Under the pieces are notes generated by a model that worked only from the letters and a program-made list of their open reading frames with translations, was not told the origin of the DNA and did no database searches. From contig UEIJ01000023.1 of NCBI GenBank assembly GCA_900470195.1, positions 248,001-312,000 of the forward strand: DNA of 64,000 bases, read 5' to 3'. The DNA is from Hyphomicrobiales bacterium (lineage in GTDB: Bacteria; Pseudomonadota; Alphaproteobacteria; Rhizobiales; Rhizobiaceae). A program made the position numbers and the translations under genes. Shown piece by piece: positions 8,207 to 17,995 of this stretch (position 1 is the stretch's first letter; each line of letters opens with the position of its first letter).

Positions 8207-9886
8207 TTAAATACGTTTGCCAAAGCGCTTCCCGACACGCGCCAGCAATATCACGGGTAAAATTCCGACCACTACAATGGCGAGGGCCGCAAGCGACGCT
8301 TCTTCATACGTGCCGCGTGCCGCTTCGCCATAAAGATGCGTCGCAAACGTTTCAACGTTTAGGGGCCGCAACAAAAGTGTCGCTGGCAGTTCTTTCACAC
8401 AGTCGACGAATACGAGTAAACCTGCCGCCACGATGGCTGTTTTGGATAACGGCAAATGAACCGCATAGAACGTCTGGGTGGCCCCACGCCCCAGCGTACG
8501 GGACGCATGATCCAGCGACGTGGGAATGCGCTCCAATCCCGAATCTATTCCCCCCGCCGAAATAGCGAGGAATCGAACTACATAAGCGTAGATAACCGCC
8601 GCGCCTGAGCCGATTAGCACCAGCCCCGCCGAGTATCCGAAGAAATGAGAGGTGAACTGATTGACGAAATGATCGAAGCTGCCCGCAACCGCGAGGATGC
8701 CGAGGGCGATCACGGTGCCCGGTGCCGCATATCCCATTGTCGAAATGCGATAGGACCAGCGTGAAACTGCACCCGGAAAAATTCGGACAGCATATGCAAC
8801 AAGCAATCCGCAAATCAGCACCAGGACCGTTGCTACTGAAGCGAGACCGACGGTATTGAAAGCTTCACCGACCAGTCGCGGCGACACCCCCGCGAAACGG
8901 GCGCGCTTGATGGCTTCCACGACCAGATAGATTGCTGGCAGAATAAATCCTATGATGACGGGCAGCGAGCACAAGCAGAACAATAAGACGCCTTGCCCCC
9001 TACTGACTTTCGAGGGCTCGAAACCCCGCGAATGGCGAATGTTGGAAGCAAAGCGCTGCTTGCGACGTCCCCAGCGCTCGACTGAAACAATGGCAACCAC
9101 CAGAAACAGAAGAGCGAGCGCCAATTGGGCAGCTCCCGGCAAGTCCGAGCGCGTTATCCAGGTGGTGTAGATGGAGACGGTCAATGTGCGTACGCCCAGA
9201 AACTCGGCGGCGCCCACATCATTCAGCGTTTCCATTAGTGCCAAGCTTACGCCAACTGCTACAGCGGGCCGGGCAAGCGGCAATGCGACCCGCCAGAAAA
9301 TGCCTTTGCGGCTTACCCCCAGAGTTCGCGCCGCTTCGATGAGGCTGGCAGACTGCGTGAGAAACATTGCCCGCGTAGGAATATAGACATAGGGATAGAG
9401 GACGAAGCCCAGCAGAATGATGCACCCTGCCATCGAACGGATATCCGGCAAGCGGAACTGACGCGGGCTGTCGTAGCCAAGCACGAAGCGAACCGCGCCT
9501 TGCACCGGACCGATAGGATGCAGAATATCAAGGTAGGCATAGGCGATAATGTAGGTCGGCACGGCCAGTGGCAGCAAAAGCGCCCACTCCAGCATGCCCC
9601 GCCCACGAAAATCATAAGCCGTCACCAGCCACGCCGTCGATGTTCCAAGAACAGCGGCGATGATGCCGACCCCCGTGAGCAAGATTACAGTTTCGAGAAG
9701 AGCAGATGGCAAGCTGGTAGCAAACAGGTGCGCCCATAGGCCAGCCGAGCCCTGAAAGGCTTCCAATGCAAGGGCCAGAACAGGCAGCAAAACCAGAACT
9801 GCGACGAAGACCGAGAGCCATAGCCAGCTGCGCCCTGCCCTTGCAGGTTGCAAAATTCGTTTCCGCATGGCTGCAAGGACTTGCAT
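8207..9886 (-). CDS. Ferric-iron ABC transporter permease, fused two-domain (FbpB type)
   Basis: An inner-membrane permease of about 559 residues with roughly twelve hydrophobic segments in two homologous halves, each a binding-protein-dependent permease domain. EAA-type loops are visible in both (ARTLGVSRKGIFWRVALPLA near 190, and SRTLGRGATQTFYAVHLPLS in the second half). FbpB-type iron permeases are fused this way. Several starts are possible (9916, 9886, 9868), none with a strong ribosome site. It lies 66 bp downstream of the binding-protein gene in the order ATPase, binding protein, permease. Confidence 0.88.
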   Translation of the reverse strand: MQVLAAMRKRILQPARAGRSWLWLSVFVAVLVLLPVLALALEAFQGSAGLWAHLFATSLPSALLETVILLTGVGIIAAVLGTSTAWLVTAYDFRGRGMLEWALLLPLAVPTYIIAYAYLDILHPIGPVQGAVRFVLGYDSPRQFRLPDIRSMAGCIILLGFVLYPYVYIPTRAMFLTQSASLIEAARTLGVSRKGIFWRVALPLARPAVAVGVSLALMETLNDVGAAEFLGVRTLTVSIYTTWITRSDLPGAAQLALALLFLVVAIVSVERWGRRKQRFASNIRHSRGFEPSKVSRGQGVLLFCLCSLPVIIGFILPAIYLVVEAIKRARFAGVSPRLVGEAFNTVGLASVATVLVLICGLLVAYAVRIFPGAVSRWSYRISTMGYAAPGTVIALGILAVAGSFDHFVNQFTSHFFGYSAGLVLIGSGAAVIYAYVVRFLAISAGGIDSGLERIPTSLDHASRTLGRGATQTFYAVHLPLSKTAIVAAGLLVFVDCVKELPATLLLRPLNVETFATHLYGEAARGTYEEASLAALAIVVVGILPVILLARVGKRFGKRI

Positions 9887-9952
9887 CGGTTTCTCTATAG
9901 TGCAACGCCGGCACATTATGTACCGGCGTTAATTTTCTTAATTTGCTGGCTT

Positions 9953-10969
9953 TTAGTTGTCGAAGCCGACTTTGTCGACCAGTTCGCTTGCCTGCTTGCG
10001 ATGGCTGACGATTTCAGACAGCGGAACACTGTCGATCTTCAGTTCACCGAATGATTCCACGACTGGGTCGAGCGGCGCGCCCTGTTTGACCGGATATTCG
10101 AAATTGGCCTTGGCGTAGATCTGCTGGGCCTCATCGGATACCAGATATTCGAGGAGCTTGACTGCTGCGTCCTTATTGGGTGCATTCTTGGCAACGGCTG
10201 CGCCACTGATGTTGACCTGCGTTCCGCCATCCTTGAACGTAGGCAACAGAACCTTGATGCCCTCGCCCCATGCCTTCTGCTCGTCGCCGCCCTTACCAGA
10301 ACGCATCAGACCCACATAATAGGAATTCGCGACTGCAATATCGCAGATACCGCCGACAATATCCTTGGCTCCATCGCGATCTCCACCAGCGGCTTTTCGT
10401 GCAAGATTATCCTTGAGACCCTTGAGCCATTCTTCGGTCTTTTCCGCACCATAATGCGCGATATAGTCCGCGAAGAGAGCTGTATTGTAAGGATGCTGGC
10501 CAGCCCGGATGCAGATTTTGCCTTTCCACTTTGGATCCGACAGGTCTTCGTAGTTGATCTTGTCGAGCTCAAGGTCCTTCGCGGCATAGACGATGCGAGC
10601 GCGCATGGACAGTGCGAACCAGTTGTCCTTTGCGTCACGAAGCTGTTCTGGAATGGCTTCTTTCAGCACCTTGGAATCGACAGGCTGGGTGAGGCCCTTG
10701 TCGACGAGATCAACCAGATTACCGGCATCGACCGTCATCAGAATATCGGCTGGCGAATTGGTTCCTTCGGAAGCTACACGCTCCGCCAGACCGTCTTTCA
10801 GAAACACCGTGTTGACGGTAATGCCCGTAGAAGATTTGAAGGCATCGAGCAGTGGCTGAATGAGACCCGGTTCGCGTGTCGTGTAAATGTTCACTTCATC
10901 TGCGTGGGCAGCCCCTGCGAAAAACGTTACTGCGGCGAGAGCAAGACCAGAACGCGCAAATTTGGACAT
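9953..10969 (-). CDS. Periplasmic Fe3+-binding protein (FbpA/FutA type)
   Basis: 338 residues, begins MSKFARSGLALAAVTFFAGA with a signal peptide cleaved after AHA. The mature start EVNIYTTREPGLIQPLLDAF and the paired tyrosines in VANSYYVGLM match the ferric-binding FutA/FbpA group, where tyrosines coordinate iron. GGAGG lies 5 nt before ATG 10969, which rules out the longer frame. Flanked by its ATPase (upstream) and fused permease (downstream). I see no clear Irr or RirA site in the gaps, so iron regulation is unproven. Confidence 0.9.
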   Translation of the reverse strand: MSKFARSGLALAAVTFFAGAAHADEVNIYTTREPGLIQPLLDAFKSSTGITVNTVFLKDGLAERVASEGTNSPADILMTVDAGNLVDLVDKGLTQPVDSKVLKEAIPEQLRDAKDNWFALSMRARIVYAAKDLELDKINYEDLSDPKWKGKICIRAGQHPYNTALFADYIAHYGAEKTEEWLKGLKDNLARKAAGGDRDGAKDIVGGICDIAVANSYYVGLMRSGKGGDEQKAWGEGIKVLLPTFKDGGTQVNISGAAVAKNAPNKDAAVKLLEYLVSDEAQQIYAKANFEYPVKQGAPLDPVVESFGELKIDSVPLSEIVSHRKQASELVDKVGFDN

Positions 10970-11083
10970 TTTACCTCCAGATGGACCTGTTTCATTTTGA
11001 AATATGAGAGAACCAATCAAGTTATAAAGTGAGGCATGCTAACGGTCAATTGGCCCCGAGGCCTTTGATGGTATATTTTTCAT

Positions 11084-12181
11084 TCACTTGGGGAAAATCA
11101 GCGCTTTATCCCAATCCGGACGCAGAACAATATCGGTCGCAGAGGTTGGAAGCCGCAGTGTCGTGCGCACGCGCAGGCGCGAAGTTGTGCCCGGCACCCT
11201 CACGGCCAGTTCTTCGATTTCGCCGAGAAACGTCCGTGATTCAATATGCCCCCGCAATGAATCTTCAATAGTCTCTCCGTCGAGGAGGATCGTAAAATCG
11301 CGCGGACGTAAGTAAGCAAACGCTTCAGTACCGGGTGCAAATCGTTCGGCCGTGATAATCTCTCCAAGAGAAGTGACCAACTTACCGCCTTCGACTTTTC
11401 CCGGTATCGCGTTGAAGTCACAGAAAAAATCTGCTGCATAACGGTTCACGGGCCGGTCGTGAAGTTCGCGGGCCGTGCCGTTCTGCACTATTCCCCCGGA
11501 ACGCATCAGCACAACGCGATCCCCTGTAGATAGCGCTTCTTCAGCTTCGTGCGTTACGATGATCGCCGTAGTGCCAAGTTCCCTCAACAAAGCCACCGTC
11601 TCATGGCGAACCCGCGCGCGCAGTCCTCTATCCAGATTCGAAAAAGGCTCGTCCATCAGCAGAAGATGTGGGTTCGGAGCAAGGGCACGAATAAGAGCAA
11701 CACGTTGCTGCTCGCCCCCTGACAGCATATGCGGATAGCGTTCCGCCATGTGCGAGAGCGACACCAACTCGAGAAGTTCTCTTGCCCGCGCATTCGCTTC
11801 AGCGCGGGATACCCTTCGCAAACCGAACAGGATATTTTCCTTGACCGTCAAATGCGGAAACAAGGCATAATCCTGAAAGACCACACCAACGTTCCGTTTT
11901 TCCGGCTCGACAAAAACCGATGGGCCGACAAACATCTTGCCGCCCATGGCCAGTGTTCCACTGTCTGGAACATCGATGCCCGCGATAATGCGCAACAGGG
12001 ACGTCTTTCCGCAGCCTGAATGACCAACCAGACAGATTATCTCGCCAGCCTGAACATCAAGAGAAACACCGTTGAGCGCACGCACTGCGCCAAACTGACG
12101 GGTAATACCGGACAGGGTCAGTGCTGGACCGGAATGACCGGAAACCTGCCCTTCATCGTGCGGGTTGCGTGCTGCGTCCAT
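11084..12181 (-). CDS. Ferric-iron ABC transporter ATPase (FbpC type)
   Basis: Cytoplasmic ATPase energising the neighbouring iron importer. The Walker A (GHSGCGKTS), Q-loop (VFQDYALFPH), signature (LSGGEQQRVAL), Walker B (LLLMDEP) and switch His (VTHEAEEAL) are all intact. A C-terminal TOBE-like domain follows, as in FbpC/PotA proteins. ATG 12181 gives 365 residues; a GTG at 12229 preceded by GAGGA is an alternative start. It is the first gene of a three-gene minus-strand operon and is followed by a 114-bp gap before the binding protein. Confidence 0.88.
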   Translation of the reverse strand: MDAARNPHDEGQVSGHSGPALTLSGITRQFGAVRALNGVSLDVQAGEIICLVGHSGCGKTSLLRIIAGIDVPDSGTLAMGGKMFVGPSVFVEPEKRNVGVVFQDYALFPHLTVKENILFGLRRVSRAEANARARELLELVSLSHMAERYPHMLSGGEQQRVALIRALAPNPHLLLMDEPFSNLDRGLRARVRHETVALLRELGTTAIIVTHEAEEALSTGDRVVLMRSGGIVQNGTARELHDRPVNRYAADFFCDFNAIPGKVEGGKLVTSLGEIITAERFAPGTEAFAYLRPRDFTILLDGETIEDSLRGHIESRTFLGEIEELAVRVPGTTSRLRVRTTLRLPTSATDIVLRPDWDKALIFPK

Positions 12182-12391
12182 AAGCAAGATCGCGTATCCT
12201 GATTGCAGTTCAGGCGGATATAGAGGCACATTCCTCAGAAAGCTACCAAAACAGGACGGATTATCTCAGGAATATCGTAACTAAGTATTTCCAGACCGGC
12301 TTATCCTGTTGATCGTGAACGAAAAGCGAGCCATGTTCACGATGCTTCCATATGCCCAAATCACCCAATCGCATTGCAGGAGAATACCGAA

Positions 12392-13720
12392 ATGGGGCCG
12401 GTCACGGATAAGGTGGCGACAGCCGAGAGCTTGCCGCAAGAAACTAAGATCGCAATCATCGGGGGCGGCGTTATCGGTGTTTCGACTGCCCTTTTTCTGG
12501 CCGAGCGCGGCATTCCCGTCACTCTCCTTGAAAAGGGCGAGATCGCAGGCGAGCAATCGAGCCGCAATTGGGGCTGGTGTCGCCGTACGGGTCGCGACAG
12601 CCGCGAAATGCCACTGATTGTCGAGAGCATGCGGCTATGGGAAGGCATGAATGAACGTACCGGACGCGAAACCGGCTTCCGCGTGACCGGAATTGCCTAC
12701 ACAGCGGAAAAAGAAGAGCAGATGGCTCTTTACGCTGAGTGGATCAAGCTGGCCCGCGAACAGGGCATTGAAACAGAACTTCTCAATGCCGAGCAGGTCT
12801 CGGCACTGGTACCCGGCATCAATCGCCGGCTCTTAGGCGGCATGATTACACCGCTCGACGGGCGTGCGGAACCGCAAAAGGCGGTTCCGGCATTTGCCGC
12901 AAAAGCGCAGGAGAGCGGGGCCGTCATTTTACAGAACTGCGCTGTGCGTGGCATTGAGACCACCAATGGGCGCGTTACCGCTGTCCTTACCGAAAAAGGT
13001 CGCCTTCGCTGCGAGGCAGTGGTCGTTGCGGGCGGAGCCTGGTCAAGACTTATCGTTTCTGCCTTCAATGCCCACCTGCCGCAGTTGAAAGTTCGTTCCT
13101 CTGTCTTCCGTACCGCTCCTATCGACGCTGGTGTCGAACCAGCGATAGCATTTTCCGATTTTGCCCTGCGCAAAAGGCTTGATGGCGGCTATACCGTCGC
13201 TAGCCTTGGCGGGTCCATTGCCGATATCGTACCCGACAGTTTCCGGTTCTTCCGCGATTTCATACCGTCGCTTTCGACCGAATGGCGGTCATTACGCTTC
13301 CGATTCGGCGAACGCTTCTTCGAAGAAGCTTTCCAATGGAAGCTTCGTTCGGCAGATCAAATCTCTATTTTCGAGAAAATTCGGACGCTCGACCCTGCTC
13401 CGCACAGGGCTGCCAACGCTCAGGTGCTGACAAAGCTCAAGCAGGCAATCCCCTCTTTCGCCCCGGCGATAATAGCGCAGGAATGGGCCGGGCTCATCGA
13501 CACGATGCCGGATGTCATTCCAGTCATCTCCCCACTTCCGGGCGTGGAAGGATTAATCGTAGCAACAGGCTTTTCAGGACATGGCTTCGGCATCGGCCCG
13601 GGCGCGGGAAAGCTGGTGGCCGATATGGTTACTGGTGAAACGCCGGTCGTTGATCCGTCGGCGTTTCACATATCCCGTTTTTCCGATGGCTCGAAAATCC
13701 GCATCGAGAACTGGGGCTGA
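12392..13720 (+). CDS. FAD-dependent oxidoreductase, DadA/glycine-oxidase family
   Basis: A 442-residue flavoprotein of the D-amino-acid dehydrogenase fold. The FAD-binding GGGVIGVSTALFLAERG with the downstream acidic residue (LLEKGEIAG) lies near residue 30. The family sequence SSRNWGWCRRTGRD and the C-terminal TGFSGHGFGIGPGAG are present. It would oxidise an amine or D-amino acid; the substrate is unknown. ATG 12392 follows AGGAG at the right distance; the TTG at 12374 is too early. Its stop is directly adjacent, base to base, to the stop of convergent sodC. Confidence 0.88.
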   Translation: MGPVTDKVATAESLPQETKIAIIGGGVIGVSTALFLAERGIPVTLLEKGEIAGEQSSRNWGWCRRTGRDSREMPLIVESMRLWEGMNERTGRETGFRVTGIAYTAEKEEQMALYAEWIKLAREQGIETELLNAEQVSALVPGINRRLLGGMITPLDGRAEPQKAVPAFAAKAQESGAVILQNCAVRGIETTNGRVTAVLTEKGRLRCEAVVVAGGAWSRLIVSAFNAHLPQLKVRSSVFRTAPIDAGVEPAIAFSDFALRKRLDGGYTVASLGGSIADIVPDSFRFFRDFIPSLSTEWRSLRFRFGERFFEEAFQWKLRSADQISIFEKIRTLDPAPHRAANAQVLTKLKQAIPSFAPAIIAQEWAGLIDTMPDVIPVISPLPGVEGLIVATGFSGHGFGIGPGAGKLVADMVTGETPVVDPSAFHISRFSDGSKIRIENWG

Positions 13721-14242
13721 TTATTCGATCACCCCACACGCAAATCGGGCTCCGCCGCCGCCAAGCGGTTTGGGTTCATCGGAATAATTGTCACCGCCTA
13801 CATGAACCATCAAAGCTCTGCCTTTGATTTCATCAAGCGATTTGAGACGGGGTGCTGTCACGCTCTGAGTTACATTACCTTGGGCGTCCGCCTTAAGCAG
13901 AGGCAAGTCGCCAAGATGTCCCTCGCCTTCCGGTCCCTTGTGGTGCTTGGTATGGGAAGGGTCATAATGTCCACCGGCCGTTTGCGCAGGAACTGTTTTT
14001 CCATCCTGTTCCACAGGTGCACAGCTTCCTTTTTCGTGAACATGGAAGCCGTGCTCACCTGCAGGAAGACCACGCAAATTGGGTTTGAATTGCAATCCGT
14101 GACCAGTTTGCGAGATCGTGACTGTACCGATTTCCTTCCCTTGGCCAGTTGGCAGGGCTTCGTAGAGTTTGACGCTCATATCCGCTGCAATAGCTGGAAC
14201 TGTCAGAAGCATCATTGCTGAAGCAATCAATAACGGCTGCAT
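13721..14242 (-). CDS. sodC: Periplasmic Cu/Zn superoxide dismutase
   Basis: Dismutates superoxide in the periplasm. 173 residues, the length I recall for Brucella SodC, with a signal peptide ending AIAA. Copper ligands sit in HGFHVHEKGSC and the zinc/copper loop in GGHYDPSHTKHHKGPEGEGHLGDLP, with the last His in MVHVGGDN. The disulfide partners are in GSCAP and FACGVIE. AGGAGG precedes the ATG at ideal spacing. It lies downstream of the multicopper oxidase on the same strand, 121 bp away, suggesting a shared copper and oxidative-stress theme. Confidence 0.96.
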   Translation of the reverse strand: MQPLLIASAMMLLTVPAIAADMSVKLYEALPTGQGKEIGTVTISQTGHGLQFKPNLRGLPAGEHGFHVHEKGSCAPVEQDGKTVPAQTAGGHYDPSHTKHHKGPEGEGHLGDLPLLKADAQGNVTQSVTAPRLKSLDEIKGRALMVHVGGDNYSDEPKPLGGGGARFACGVIE

Positions 14243-14326
14243 GGTTTCCTCCTGATCGCGATCATTCGTGGTGGGAGGACAACGCGCGCCGCTCGAAATT
14301 GTTCGAAATAAAAGTGTCGGAGGGAA

Positions 14327-14352
14327 CCGCGTGGCAATCGTCTGCCACGCGG
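14327..14352 (-). terminator. Hairpin between multicopper oxidase and sodC
   Basis: Arms CCGCGTGGCA (14327-14336) and TGCCACGCGG (14343-14352) form a perfect 10-bp stem with a 6-nt loop, 11 bp past the oxidase stop. No immediate T run follows on the minus strand, so it may stabilise an upstream mRNA end rather than terminate fully. Confidence 0.5.
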
Positions 14353-14363
14353 CGCGGCGCGGA

Positions 14364-15974
14364 TCAGATCGTTACGAACTGAGCCATCATGCCCACATCT
14401 TCATGTTCCAGCACATGGCAATGAAACATGAATGGATGGCTTTTTATCGCTTCGCGGTCGAAATGAACCAGTATCTCGGCCTTGCCATCAATTAAAGCGG
14501 TATCCTTCCATCCCGACTGATGCGCGGGTGGCGCTTTGCCGTTCATGGAAAGAATGCGAAACGATGCCCCATGGATATGGAATGGATGCGGCATCTCCTT
14601 CGTTGTAAGCTCCCATATTTCCCAGGAACCCAGCCTGGCCTCGACATCAATGCGATCCATATCAAAGGGTTTGCCCGCAATCGCCATTTTCACACCCGAC
14701 GATAAGGCTTGAAGCGCTGGCCCCGCGTCCGAGGAACTTCTGGCTCCGTGCATATCATGATCCATGGCGCCCGACTGCATCCCGCCCATGTCCATGTTAC
14801 CCATGTTATGTCCGGCATGAGGATCGGCTGACGGTTCAGTCATCATCAGCTTCATATTTTCCGCCATCCGCTCGTCGAAAAAGAATGAACGGCGGCGTAC
14901 GGAGAGCTTTTCATCTGGCGCACCAGGACCATCGAGACGATCTGGAAAGGCCCTGATTTTCGCTTGCAATGCATTGTCCACCACAAACCGCATCAAATGA
15001 AGATCGTCGCCACCGCTGTCATTGCCATAGGTTAGTAAGTCGACCGCGTCGACTTTGGAAAAATCCACCAGAACCTCGTAGCGCTCGCCAGGACTGATGG
15101 ACAGCCTTTCCACTGGTTCAGGCTTTTCAATGAAGCCGCCATCCGACGCAATGACGAGCAAAGGCTGGTTATTGCTAAGGCGGATATGAAAATTTCGCGC
15201 ATTGGCACCATTGAGGATACGCAGACGGACGACAGATGCCGGGACGCGCGCTTCCGGTGAAACAGTGCCGTTCACGATAAGTCTGTCGCCACGGAAACCA
15301 TGCATCAAATCCATGATATCGGGCTGGTATACGTTGCTACCCTCAATAACCCGGCGATCCTGAAACACCAGCGGAAAATCATCTATACCGTAGTCTTCAG
15401 GCAGGCCGCGTACAGCATCCTTGCCGTCAGTCACGACCATGAGACCTGCGATGCCTAGATGCGCCTGACGGGCGGTGTTTCCATGCAGATGCGGATGGAA
15501 CCAGTTGAAAGAGGCGGGCTGATTAACCGTGATTTTCGGTTTCCATTCCGCACCCGGCGCGATCACATTATGAGGTCCGCCGTCGAGCACGGATGGAACG
15601 AAAAGCCCGTGCCAATGAAGCGTGGTCTCTTCATCCATGCCGTTTTCTACGGAAAGGGAGACCGTTTCCCCATTCTTCAAGCGCACGAGCGGACCAAGAT
15701 AGGTGCCGTTGACGCCCGCGGATGCTGCTTCGCTTCCTTCTTCAAAACTGTGGCGTCCTGTCTGCACCTTGAGTTTGACAACACCCGATGCATCCGGTTC
15801 AACCAGAGGAGGCAAAGGCAAAGGCCGCCTAGCAGGAGCGGGCGAGGAGGACGCTGCGCCGTTGCCCATATGCTGATGGGCGTCTTGAGCAAAGCTATCA
15901 AATGGGCGGATGGCCGTGACAAAAGCCGCGCCGGCCGCGAGAGCCAGCAAGCGGCGACGTGTAATTCCAGTCAT
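14364..15974 (-). CDS. Tat-exported multicopper oxidase (CueO/CopA-like)
   Basis: A periplasmic copper oxidase, probably a cuprous oxidase for copper tolerance. 536 residues. The twin-arginine signal TGITRRRLLALAAG starts the protein. The four copper motifs are intact: HWHGLF, WFHPHLHG, HPFHIHG and HCHVLEHEDVGMM, the last giving the type 1 site with an axial Met. A Met/His-rich insertion near residues 400-430 (HNMGNMDMGGM, MDHDMHG) resembles the copper-loading region of CueO. ATG 15974 is preferred since it places the twin arginines at the N-terminus and CTGGAG upstream. Follows the His/Met-rich exported protein gene by 57 bp. Confidence 0.94.
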   Translation of the reverse strand: MTGITRRRLLALAAGAAFVTAIRPFDSFAQDAHQHMGNGAASSSPAPARRPLPLPPLVEPDASGVVKLKVQTGRHSFEEGSEAASAGVNGTYLGPLVRLKNGETVSLSVENGMDEETTLHWHGLFVPSVLDGGPHNVIAPGAEWKPKITVNQPASFNWFHPHLHGNTARQAHLGIAGLMVVTDGKDAVRGLPEDYGIDDFPLVFQDRRVIEGSNVYQPDIMDLMHGFRGDRLIVNGTVSPEARVPASVVRLRILNGANARNFHIRLSNNQPLLVIASDGGFIEKPEPVERLSISPGERYEVLVDFSKVDAVDLLTYGNDSGGDDLHLMRFVVDNALQAKIRAFPDRLDGPGAPDEKLSVRRRSFFFDERMAENMKLMMTEPSADPHAGHNMGNMDMGGMQSGAMDHDMHGARSSSDAGPALQALSSGVKMAIAGKPFDMDRIDVEARLGSWEIWELTTKEMPHPFHIHGASFRILSMNGKAPPAHQSGWKDTALIDGKAEILVHFDREAIKSHPFMFHCHVLEHEDVGMMAQFVTI

Positions 15975-16031
15975 GGTAAGTCTCCAGACAATAATCATGA
16001 TAGCCGCCGACTTCGGCGGCGATTTCCAAGA

Positions 16032-16457
16032 TCAAGCCTGAAGCGATATGGGCGGTCGCAAATCTCTGTGGGGAGATTCGCCGTTCAGCGCCGCGACGAG
16101 CGGTGGCAAACCAAATTCCTGTGCGGGAACATCGGCGCGCAAATCCGTGCCAAGCTGAACAACACAGCCGCATGTCATCATGACACAGGCATTGGGCGCT
16201 TTGGCTCCGTGATCCATCGGTGCAGTTTGGCCCCTGTTCGTCCCCACCGATATGTCATCCATCTGATGCGGCGTGTTCACGTGGCAATCAGGAACCATCT
16301 GCGCTGCAAGCGCATCGTGCGCCATCGCGTAACAGAGTTGGGCAGAAACGAGAAACAGGAGCGAAAGCAATGTCGCGAGCACAAGGGAAGGCAAGCGCAA
16401 GACCGCATGGCCCCGCGCTGTATTCCTCAAGCCGATATCGTACTTTGCTCGATACAT
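16032..16457 (-). CDS. Exported or membrane-anchored His/Met/Cys-rich protein, putative copper-related
   Basis: 141 residues with a hydrophobic N-terminal segment (about residues 22-44) and a polar remainder rich in metal-binding residues: CHVNTPHQMDD, PMDHGAKAP and CVMMTCGCVVQL. I do not recognise a named family. Its place immediately upstream of the multicopper oxidase, same strand and 57 bp apart, suggests a periplasmic copper-binding partner or chaperone. ATG 16457 is used; the frame also has a TTG at 16469. No strong ribosome site is visible. Confidence 0.65.
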   Translation of the reverse strand: MYRAKYDIGLRNTARGHAVLRLPSLVLATLLSLLFLVSAQLCYAMAHDALAAQMVPDCHVNTPHQMDDISVGTNRGQTAPMDHGAKAPNACVMMTCGCVVQLGTDLRADVPAQEFGLPPLVAALNGESPHRDLRPPISLQA

Positions 16458-16699
16458 CTTTGTTTCCAAATGGACGACCCGAGAAATCTAGTCGCCCGTT
16501 ATGGCAATTAAAAGACCTGAAAAAGCGCTAACGGGAATTTTACCCACTTTCGCTTTTCTTTCCAAAACAGCCCTTTCGAAATCATAAAATTGCTCAAAAG
16601 CTGTTTTCCGCTTGCGATTCTATACTCCCCAGTTTTAAAGAAGCCATATCTCGGGCTCCTCCCCAAACTAGACGGCCCGCAAATATTGGATCTGATACA

Positions 16700-17980
16700 A
16701 TGACTGTCGCTGTAGCGGTTTCTCCGCAGAAAAATTCCGCGCGCCGTGTTCTGGCCGCGAGCATGATCGGCACAACGATCGAATTCTTTGACTTCTATAT
16801 CTATGCAACTGCCGCGGTGATCGTGTTCCCGCATCTGTTCTTCCCGGCAAGCGACGGCAATTCCGCGCTTCTTCAGTCTTTAGCGACCTTTGCGATTGCA
16901 TTCTTTGCCCGCCCCATCGGCGGAGCACTGTTCGGTCACTTCGGAGATAAGGTCGGTCGCAAGGCGACGCTGGTTGCAGCGCTCATGACCATGGGTATTT
17001 CCACGGTCGCCATCGGTTTCCTGCCAACCTATGACTCGATCGGCGTCTGGGCAGCTCTCCTGCTGGCTCTCTGCCGCCTTGGTCAGGGACTTGGTCTCGG
17101 TGGCGAATGGGGCGGTGCGGTATTGCTTGCAACTGAAAATGCACCGGAAGGCAAACGGACATGGTATGGCATGTTCCCGCAGCTCGGCGCTCCGGTTGGC
17201 TTCATTCTTGCAACGGGGATATTCCTCGTTCTGGCTGAGGCTCTGACTGAGGAACAGTTTTTTGCTTTTGGCTGGCGTATTCCATTCATCGCCAGCGCCC
17301 TTCTGGTCGGCGTAGGCCTGTTCATCCGCCTGAAGATTGCCGAAACGCCGGAATTTCAGAAGGCAATCGACAAAGCCGAACGCGTCGAAGTGCCTGTCGC
17401 AACATTGTTCAAGAAGCACAAGATGAGCCTTGTCCTCGGTACCATCGGCGCGGTCGCGACCTTCGTCCTGTTCTATCTCATGACGGTGTTCTCGCTGGGT
17501 TGGGGCACGCGCGCCCTTGGCTATAGCCGCGAGGAATTCCTTATTCTTCAGATGATCGGTGTGGTCTTCTTCGGCCTCATGATCCCTGTGGCCGCGCTGC
17601 TGTCCGACCGTTTCGGTATGCGCCCTGTCATGATCATCGTCACTGTGCTGATCGGCCTCTACGGTTTCATCATGGCACCTTTGTTCATGGCTGGCACTGC
17701 CGGGGTTCTCGCATTCCTTATCATCGGTTTTGGCTTGATGGGTCTTACCTATGGTCCAATCGGCGCGGCGCTTGCCGAACCGTTCCCGACTTCGGTCCGC
17801 TATACCGGCGCATCGTTGACGTTCAATCTGGCAGGCATTCTTGGCGCTTCGGTTGCCCCCTACATCGCGACGTGGCTCGCAACGCACTATAGCTTCGACT
17901 ATGTCGGCTATTACATGGTTGCTGCTGCTGCGGTCTCACTCATCGGCTTTGCCTTTATTTCGTTCAAGCGAGACGAATAA
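16700..17980 (+). CDS. MFS transporter, metabolite:H+ symporter (MHS) family
   Basis: A 426-residue, twelve-helix inner-membrane symporter of the ProP/ShiA/KgtP-like group. Signatures are MIGTTIEFFDFYIYATAAV at the N-terminus, the loop GHFGDKVGRKATL and GLGLGGEWGGAVLLATE. Substrates in this family include organic acids, proline/betaine and shikimate; the sequence does not decide which. It stands alone between the copper genes and ahpCD and ends in a strong shared terminator. Confidence 0.9.
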   Translation: MTVAVAVSPQKNSARRVLAASMIGTTIEFFDFYIYATAAVIVFPHLFFPASDGNSALLQSLATFAIAFFARPIGGALFGHFGDKVGRKATLVAALMTMGISTVAIGFLPTYDSIGVWAALLLALCRLGQGLGLGGEWGGAVLLATENAPEGKRTWYGMFPQLGAPVGFILATGIFLVLAEALTEEQFFAFGWRIPFIASALLVGVGLFIRLKIAETPEFQKAIDKAERVEVPVATLFKKHKMSLVLGTIGAVATFVLFYLMTVFSLGWGTRALGYSREEFLILQMIGVVFFGLMIPVAALLSDRFGMRPVMIIVTVLIGLYGFIMAPLFMAGTAGVLAFLIIGFGLMGLTYGPIGAALAEPFPTSVRYTGASLTFNLAGILGASVAPYIATWLATHYSFDYVGYYMVAAAAVSLIGFAFISFKRDE

Positions 17981-17995
17981 CAGGTTTTACGAAGC

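Noticed and set aside
16880..17887. A 335-codon minus-strand open frame opposite the MHS transporter
   Set aside because: Antisense shadow with extreme His/Gln/Arg/Glu content; the transporter reading is clearly correct.
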